Shown one piece after another: positions 57,346 through 64,000 of a stretch of DNA of 64,000 nt. The DNA is from Azadirachta indica (lineage: Eukaryota > Streptophyta > Magnoliopsida > Sapindales > Meliaceae). The position numbers were made by a program, and so were the translations under genes. The stretch lies in contig CM040448.1 of the NCBI GenBank assembly GCA_022749755.1, positions 11,902,481 to 11,966,480 on the forward strand, written 5' to 3'. The notes below the pieces were generated by a model, which was given only the letters and a program-made list of their open reading frames with translations, ran no database searches and had not been told where the DNA came from. Numbering within the stretch: the first letter of the stretch is position 1; each line of letters begins with the position of its first letter.

Positions 57346-60339
57346 GCGAAATTTTCGTATACCTCCCCTGAGGTTTTTCATACTCACACAAGAAAGAAAG
57401 TATGAAATAATTTACACATACCTCCCCACTCATTTAACGAAGATCTGCTTTTCCATCTATTAAAAGGACAATAAAGATATTTCTACCAAGACATAACTAT
57501 TGCTACACTCAAGCTTGTCTAAACTTAATTTCTTGTGCTTACACACACAACTTCATCTCTTTCGTTAGAACAACAACAAAAAATTGGATTTAAAACCACG
57601 ATCTTTGAAACGGAAAAAAGAAAATCGTTCTAAATTTTGAGTCATTCAACTTAATCAAAGTAATTTAAGATAGACTCGAGAGACATTTGAAGGGAGACTT
57701 TACATCAAAGTAGTCGCAACTGATGACTGCTGATATAATGTACTCGACTAACTCAAAGATAGACTTATATATGTAATAGAGGATAAATTTCATGCCAAAC
57801 CAAGGTTATCAACTGAATTTAGCTCCAAATCATAAGATATAAACAATAGCATATTGCTAAGGGTTTGGACTCGTAAAAGAAAGAAAATAATCTCTCATAT
57901 TCAACAAATGCAAAGTAAGATTTCACTTTTAATATTGTTTACATCTTCAATTGAACTTTGTATATTTCTAATTTGGCGTTAATCGAATAGTTAGATTGGT
58001 ATTTGTAATTAACTCGAGTTTTGATCATTTTATAAGTTTACTTTACTCGTTTCATACCTTGTAGTAGATACATCCGTGATGCTTGTTTTCCATTATTGAT
58101 TTTGATTATGTGCTATTTGGTTTAATTTAATGTTTATTAAGTTAAAGATTATTGCTCCTGTGGTGTTGATTTAACTTAGTCGTACAGATTTTCGTGCTAG
58201 TTGGTTTTGATTTAAGGTTAATTTAAGCTTATTTGTCTATTAATTAGCTAAGTTTAAAGTTTGTTGCATTTGTATATTTTATTTAACTTTCATGCTACTA
58301 CTTTGCATACTACTTAAAGTCAATTTGTTATGATTGTTTTCCAATTTTTCTTATTTTGATGTAACTTTTATGTTGCTACCTAGTATTGCGTTTAAAACTT
58401 TTGTATATGTGCATGATTAAAGCCAATTTGGTTTTGATCTTTTTTTCAAGCGACTGTGTTGTGCATGATTTATCCTAATTTTTTATCTTTTTAGTTATGA
58501 TCTTTCTTTGAAGCTACTGTGTCTATGCATAATTGAGGTCAATTTGTGATCTTTTTTATTTTAAAGGTGTTTTAAAGCTGTTGTGTGTGTTGAATATTTA
58601 TGCCAATTTGTAATTTTTTTTTTTCTAGTTTTGATCTTCCTTTAAAGTTGCTCTATGTGTGTGCATGATTCATGCAAATTGGTGATTTTTTTTTTCTTGT
58701 TTGAAGGTGCTTGGAAGTTGTTGCCCTACTTGTGTTATGTTATTTCTAGGTTTTCATTCTGTTTTTAGATTAATGTCAATATTTGCTGCTGGTGCTACTT
58801 TCCACCTGATTTCTATTGGGTTGAAAGTGTTTTTTGTGCTGTCTTGTTGCTATTTTATCTTTCCACTACTGTTAGTTGCAGATTCTGCTACTATTGATAT
58901 GCTCTATTGTTAAGTTGCTGCTGTTTGTCGTCTACAGTAAAGAAAATAGTGTCCTATGTTTTGTTATTTTGCAGTAAAAAAAATTATAGTTCACTTCTAT
59001 TTCTTTTTGCTGTTTTATGCCATATTTGGCTATTTTTATACCTTAGTTGTTGCTAAACCTTTGGTTCCTCATGTATTTCCTATTCTACATTTTTCAATAA
59101 TATATTATTGTAATTATAAAAAAAAAAAGTTTATGCCAATTTAGGATTTTTTTATTATTTTGATCTTTCTTTAAAGCTGCTATGTGTGGGCATGATTAAG
59201 GTTAATTTGTAATTTTTTTCTGATTTTAAAGGTACTTTAAAGCTGCTGTTTGTGTGTGGGAAGTTTTATACCAATTTGTAATTTTTCTTTTGGTTTTGAT
59301 CTTCCTTTTGAAGCTACTGTGTGTGTGTGTGCATGATTGAGATCAGTTAGTGATTTTTTTGTTTCTTATTTTAAAGGTACTTTAAAGTTGGTGTGCGCTT
59401 AGGGAGGTTTATGCCAATTTATGATTTTTGTTTTTTTGTTTTGATCTTCCTTTAAAGCTGATGTGTGTGTACACGATTCATGAAAAAATTTTTTTTTTTT
59501 TGGTTTTGAATGTGCTTTGCTGCAATATAAGCATGTATAAGATAGAAATGTGAAATTTTTTTCTAGTTTTGAGTTTGTTTTCATGCTGCTATTGTTTGGT
59601 TAGTGCTTAGGCTCATTTTGTTCTATTTTTTAGCTGGTTTGGTGATGAAAATATTAGTCGTTGTGTTTGCATGTATAAAGAAGATGTGTAAAGTTTTTTA
59701 TTTTCCTAGTTGAGTGTGTTTTCATGCTGCTATGTGGTTAATTTTTGGGCTCATTTTTGTTTCATTTTTTTGTGGTTTTGGTTATAAACATTATGTTGCT
59801 GCTTTGTATACATGTATAAGGTAAAAATATGAATTTTTTTTTTGTAGTTTTGACATTGACATTATGTTGTTTTTGCAGGCTGGAGAGCATAAACATACAT
59901 TGTGAAGTTGGCATATTTAATGTCTATTGATGAATGGTATTTTTATTGTTAGGTGATTTGTTGTAGGGTAATTGCAAGAATTAGGATTAATGGTTGTGTT
60001 GTAGAAGCAAATTGGCAGTATTGCGGGAGTTTTGGGAGCAATGTTGGTAATATATAAAGCATCATTATATATTGAAATGAAGTATAAATAGTTTTGCAAT
60101 TGCATTTTCTCTTGCTCCATTTTTTAACATTTTCATAGACTTGAGAAAGATATTGACAGTTGCAGCTCCTAATTTTGATAGAGCTTAAGGGCAAAATTAA
60201 CTTTACAATAAAAGTTAGATGCTAAAGGACGAAAAGGGGATTTCCGTTAAATGAAAGGGGAGGTATGTCTAAATTACATCATACTTTACCTCTATATGTG
60301 AGTTTGGCAAACCTCAGGGGAGGTATGTGAAAATTCTCC
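57346..60339. mobile_element. Non-autonomous Mutator-like element (MULE), 2,994 bp
   Basis: Long terminal inverted repeats of about 130-140 bases flank the element. The left end contains ATACCTCCCCTGAGGTTT followed by ACATACCTCCCCACTCATTTAACG. The reverse strand of the right end contains ATACCTCCCCTGAGGTTT followed by ACATACCTCCCCTTTCATTTAACG. A perfect 10-base duplication AAACTACTGG flanks the element, within the 8-11 base range typical of Mutator-like elements. The interior has no recognisable transposase. Instead it holds T-rich, roughly 70-base tandem repeats (about 58290-59480). The well-kept duplication suggests a fairly recent insertion between the photolyase-like and LPA2 genes. Confidence 0.85.
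58430..59480. repeat. Minisatellite with roughly 70-base units inside the MULE
   Basis: Units share the pattern CTTTAAAGCTGCTGTGTGTG, then GCATGATT or a variant, (A/G)(G/C)(T/C)CAATTTGT(A/G)ATTTTTT, and GTTTTGATCTTCC. Starts near 58512, 58574, 58645, 58713 and again 59171, 59235, 59309, 59385, 59450 are spaced 62-76 bases. Alternate units differ (GCATGATTGAGGTCAATTTG versus TTTATGCCAATTTG), suggesting a two-unit higher-order repeat. Unrelated sequence separates the two runs. Confidence 0.7.
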
Positions 60340-60349
60340 AAACTACTGG
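60340..60349 (+). repeat. Target site duplication, right copy
   Basis: AAACTACTGG, identical to 57336-57345. Confidence 0.85.
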
Positions 60350-61179
60350 TGGCAGAGAGGTCCCTCCTGGGTTTTGGGTTTGTACGGTTCGGCTTTTTCA
60401 TTTATAATTAAAAAGAGAGGGAGGAGTTGTGCCGTTTTTCGGGTGGGTAGGAGTTTCATTACTCTTTATCTTTCGAACTTAGACCTAAACGGAGTTTGTA
60501 CTTCATATTATCAAGACGTTTCATATTAAATTAATTTTTTTTCTGCATTAGATAAAATAAGTATAATAAATAATTTTATTTTATTTCACTTTTATGATTA
60601 TCACTAACAACTTGTTTTAATTTTTCTAAGTATTCAAATAGTCTCTTTTTATTTGTTTCATATTATATTGGTGGATTTAACATAACATGTATTATCTTTC
60701 AACCAAAACATTTTTATTTATCATAATGTAACTATTATATTTTTATGAAATCACATTCAACAATGTTTATTTTCTCATTTTTATTTTTAATTATATTATA
60801 TTGACACCTCTAATTAATCATATTGAGTAAAAAGATTTTTGAATATTCTATTACAACAATTATCTATACCAAAGAGATAGTATTCGAGTATAAAAAAGAT
60901 TAAAAAAAAAAAATCGTCCTCGTTATATTACTGGATCGTGTCCAATTAATTGAACCGTGAACGCGGCCCATTTGGCATGTTCTATTCCTTTTTATAGTTA
61001 GTTAACATAGTAACAAAACTAGACATTATCTGTAATATTTGGCAAGAGTCAACGTTGTCACGTGCCGCCGGTTCGGAAGCGGATGCCGCATGTGCTGGAT
61101 TTTCCGCCTCAGTTTCCAGCGCGTGACAACGTGCTGATAATCCGACAACCAATTATCAGAATAACCTACTAAACTGAAA
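60350..61179. other. Upstream region of the LPA2-like gene
   Basis: AT-rich up to about 60930, then a GC-richer promoter with GCGGCCCATTTGG at about 60963-60975, a G-box and a nearby inverted repeat. No gene is present. Confidence 0.6.
61052..61132. promoter_or_regulatory. G-box and 11-base inverted repeat in LPA2 promoter
   Basis: ACGTTGTCACG at 61052-61062 is exactly complementary to CGTGACAACGT at 61122-61132. The left arm overlaps a G-box CACGTG at 61059-61064, the class bound by bZIP and bHLH (light and ABA) factors. It ends 47 bases before the start codon. Function is inferred. Confidence 0.45.
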
Positions 61180-63043
61180 ATGGCGCTACAAATCCTCTCT
61201 CCGTCGTCTTTCACCGCCACCACCAAACCCTATCATCTGCTTTCCTACAAACCCAGATCAAAGTTCTTAGTTATCAAATCGCAAAACACTCCAATCAACA
61301 TCGAACTCACTAAAGAAGCGACAGCTAGCTCACCACCCAAGAAACCCAAATCCAGTTCACCCGGGCAAGGATTTGGCCTGTCATCTTCTTCTTCGACTTC
61401 TGAGAAAGCTAGTATGGGTGCTGTGAGTAAGAACAAGAAATCAAAGAGTAAAAGAGAGAGGGCATCGGTTGTTAGGCGGGCACCCGTTGAGAAATTGAGT
61501 GCTATGAGCAAAGAAGATGAGGCTAAAGCCAAGGAGATGATGAAGAATGAGAGCGCTTTTCTTCTTGCTTGGTTGGGAATTGGAGGTATCATTCTTCTTC
61601 AAGGCATTGCTCTTGCTGCTTCAGGTATGATCAAGGCTCTTTATCATTATCATTTTATCGGTGCCCTTTTGATATAATAAGTGAAGATAAAAATCGAACC
61701 TTCTTGTTGAATGTTGTTGTATGTGCAGCTGTGCTAGTTGAGATTCCAGAGGAGTAATTTTGTAATTTAGTTGAAATTTTTTAGAATTCTGGCTAGAATA
61801 TTCTTGAATTGAACATCAATACATTGATGTGATTGATTTTTGAGAGCAGTTAGAAACCAAGATAATTGTTGTCCATAGTTTTGTAAATTTTAGGGGATAT
61901 AGACAGGCTTGTATTCGTAGCCTTGACTGTTCAAATACATGTGAAGAAAAATTTGACAACAGCGCTGCAAATTTGCCAACCTCGTAAGCAAGTTTCTTTT
62001 GTATGCTATAGAAATTTAAGCCAATGATAGGAGGTTTGTGGTGCTAGAATTTACCAGTCCTTTTTCTCCATTTTTTGAAAAATCAAGCCCAAGTCCACTC
62101 AACTGACTCCTATAGCACCAGCTTTCCTATCAAAAACAATAATTAATTGCGATATGTGAGGTATATTGCTTCTTCAGTTTATACCCAGAAAATTTTAGTT
62201 GATCTTAGTTGAGCAAACCTGAGTGAAACCTCGATGTTCCAACTCAGAAATCATCCAGACAGAAATGTAACTATATCCTATAATTGTTAGCTTTACTGCC
62301 CACAAGAGCATGCAGCAAGTGCATATGCAGTCGTTATAATCAGTTGGTTCAATGTAAGAAGAACTCATCACTAGCCCAACTTTTAGGCACAAGATTATTG
62401 TGCAAGTATTATTAGGCTGTTTAGCTGCATAGAGGGGAGATTCATTTTATATCTCTTAGGTAAAATTTTGCTATCTATGCGTACCAGATTACAGGATAAA
62501 CAGATGGAAAGCCAATTGAACATTGAGAATTCACTGATGGTCATGCGTTCCAAACTTTTTACACATAGTCCAATCACTGGTGCTACCAGTTTAAAATTTG
62601 GCTGCGTCAGAAGGCTCTCCAGCTGTGAATTCTTCAATCGAGTAAACCTTCTGCGGCCTCTAAAGTCAATTGTTTACTTTTGAGAATAAGTTATTCCTTT
62701 CCCTTAAAGAAGTACCAAAAAGTTGGTATCACTTATAGAAGGCTGAAGGTAGGGGTGAATGATTAGGTTACAACTGCACATTTAAGGTAATAAACGTGAT
62801 ATGTGAAGCAAATTCCATAGCAAAATGACTTGTGTGTAGATTTTGAAAGTTATAATTTATGTTGCTTCATATTAACTCAGCTATTCCACTTCTACAGGCT
62901 TCCTACCAGAAGAGGTGGACAAACTGTTCGTGAAGTATCTATATCCATCTTTCACTCCTACTGTTGCCTTGTTTGTTACTGGAACAGTTGCATATGGAGT
63001 GTTTAAGTACCTGCAGAATGAGAAACTCAAAGAACAAAAATGA
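61180..63043 (+). CDS. LPA2: LPA2-like photosystem II assembly protein
   Basis: Two exons, 61180-61624 and 62898-63043 (591 bases, 196 residues plus stop), separated by a 1.27-kb GT-AG intron. The N-terminus is Ser/Thr-rich and basic like a chloroplast transit peptide. A Lys/Ser-rich linker (about 80-105) follows. Two transmembrane segments lie near the C-terminus (about 126-147, AFLLAWLGIGGIILLQG; and 166-187, TPTVALFVTGTVAYGVF). This matches LOW PSII ACCUMULATION 2, a thylakoid protein that helps CP43 assemble into photosystem II, and the position next to MIP matches At5g51545/At5g51540 from memory. A possible alternative last exon lies in the intron at 61729-61757. Confidence 0.88.
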
Positions 63044-64000
63044 TGTCCTGGATTAAATTGATAGTTTCAATAATAAGAGGTGACCGCAATTTACTAATAA
63101 TTTACGATTAAGAAGGCATGCATGCGTTGTATTTGGTAGTAAGAAGAGCAGTTGATGAAGTAAAGTTGACCGTGGTGGATTAATTTGCAGTTCCTTCTAC
63201 AAGTGCTCCAGGACTAAGCCTTCGACTATGCAGTAATATGATGGTTGTTACAGCAACATTGTTTCTTAAAGTCCCATCCCTTTGTGATATGCTGCAATTA
63301 TTGGGTCTAATCTGCTGGAACATTTGTTTGATGGAAATCCTTTTCTCTTATTATTACCATTGCATGTGCACTTTTTGATTTGGCTCAATTTTGTGAAAAT
63401 GTGAAGGTATAGAGTCCTTTGGTATATTTTTCTGAACACTATGATTTTCTGTGTTATTTTAATCCTGCATATCTTTCACTGCAAATCGAAGATGACAGAA
63501 GACTTTATAACTGTAACATTTTTCGTTTGCAGACTGACTGAAAAACTATGGGAAAGTATCATTTGATCTCTCTTGATGTTGGTCCCATTGAAATTCATGC
63601 TCCCATGAAAGATAAGAAATATCATGTTCCGAGTTTAGTCCAATTAACAGGACGAAAATTTCAAAATTTGCCAGCGTAAAATATGGAAATAATGAAACAT
63701 CATCGATTCGGTGGAATGTCTTTATACTTTTGTGTATTGCGTAAAATCTCTTATCCATTTTATTTGCTGCTGCAAAGGTATTTTTATGAAAGGGAACTAT
63801 ATCAATATCAGAAGATATAAACATAGCTTAAAAGAAAACATTCGCTTCACTGCATAATAGATCACCATGCAGTTTTATTTTGAACAAATTGTAAAGTTTT
63901 AGAAACAATTAAATCTATGAAGAACACCGCAGTTTTGGCAGATCTTCATATCTTTCTCTTTTCCTGGTAATTTCATAATGCCTCTCCTGAGTTATCATTA
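63044..64000. other. Region downstream of the LPA2-like gene
   Basis: 3' untranslated region followed by intergenic sequence of normal composition. Open frames here (for example 63546-63824 on the minus strand) show no family resemblance. Confidence 0.55.

Overview
The window is nuclear DNA from a dicot plant. It is AT-rich, with GT-AG spliced genes separated by kilobases of AT-rich sequence that holds simple repeats and transposon debris. All coding genes belong to plant families: plastid and mitochondrial housekeeping proteins, an R2R3-MYB, a PPR protein and pectin-methylesterase-inhibitor-like proteins. I cannot name the species from sequence alone. I reconstructed exons by hand from reading frame, splice sites and family motifs. 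Every multi-exon model below closes to a whole number of codons.

Layout. 1-1289 (-): degraded Ty1/copia retrotransposon (gag with nonsense and frameshift lesions, primer-binding site, probable LTR). 3543-4148 (-) and 9811-10416 (-): two related PMEI-like secreted proteins. 7053-8543 (+): a six-exon Jagunal-like ER membrane protein between them. 11891-13483 (-): an intronless OTP70-like PPR protein. 14559-18157 (-): a nine-exon UMP-CMP/adenylate kinase. 18158-25629: intergenic, with a Tourist-like MITE. 25630-26557 (+): a two-exon R2R3-MYB. 26558-32520: intergenic, with an array of LTR-derived repeats at about 29.46-30.78 kb. 32521-40807 (-): a 17-exon IRE-type AGC protein kinase. 40808-43315: intergenic, with a foldback repeat and a hAT-like MITE just upstream of the next gene. 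43316-51623 (+): 17-exon mitochondrial intermediate peptidase. 52482-57133 (-): 14-exon photolyase-like/alpha-beta hydrolase fusion, convergent with the peptidase. 57346-60339: a 2,994-bp Mutator-like non-autonomous transposon with a perfect 10-bp target duplication. 61180-63043 (+): two-exon LPA2-like photosystem II assembly protein.

Functional view. There is no operon-like logic. Several genes are nuclear-encoded organelle factors: OTP70-like plastid RNA processing, LPA2 for PSII assembly, MIP for mitochondrial presequence trimming, and an NMP kinase with a presequence-like N-terminus. The most informative large-scale pattern is gene order. From memory, the homologues lie in two separate Arabidopsis neighbourhoods (around At4g25250-At4g25290 and At5g51510-At5g51545), and here they are interleaved in one segment. 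I found no evidence of an undescribed molecular system. The strongest new observations are the intact-boundary MULE, the truncated-photolyase/hydrolase fusion, the LTR-derived array and a possible alternative last exon in LPA2.
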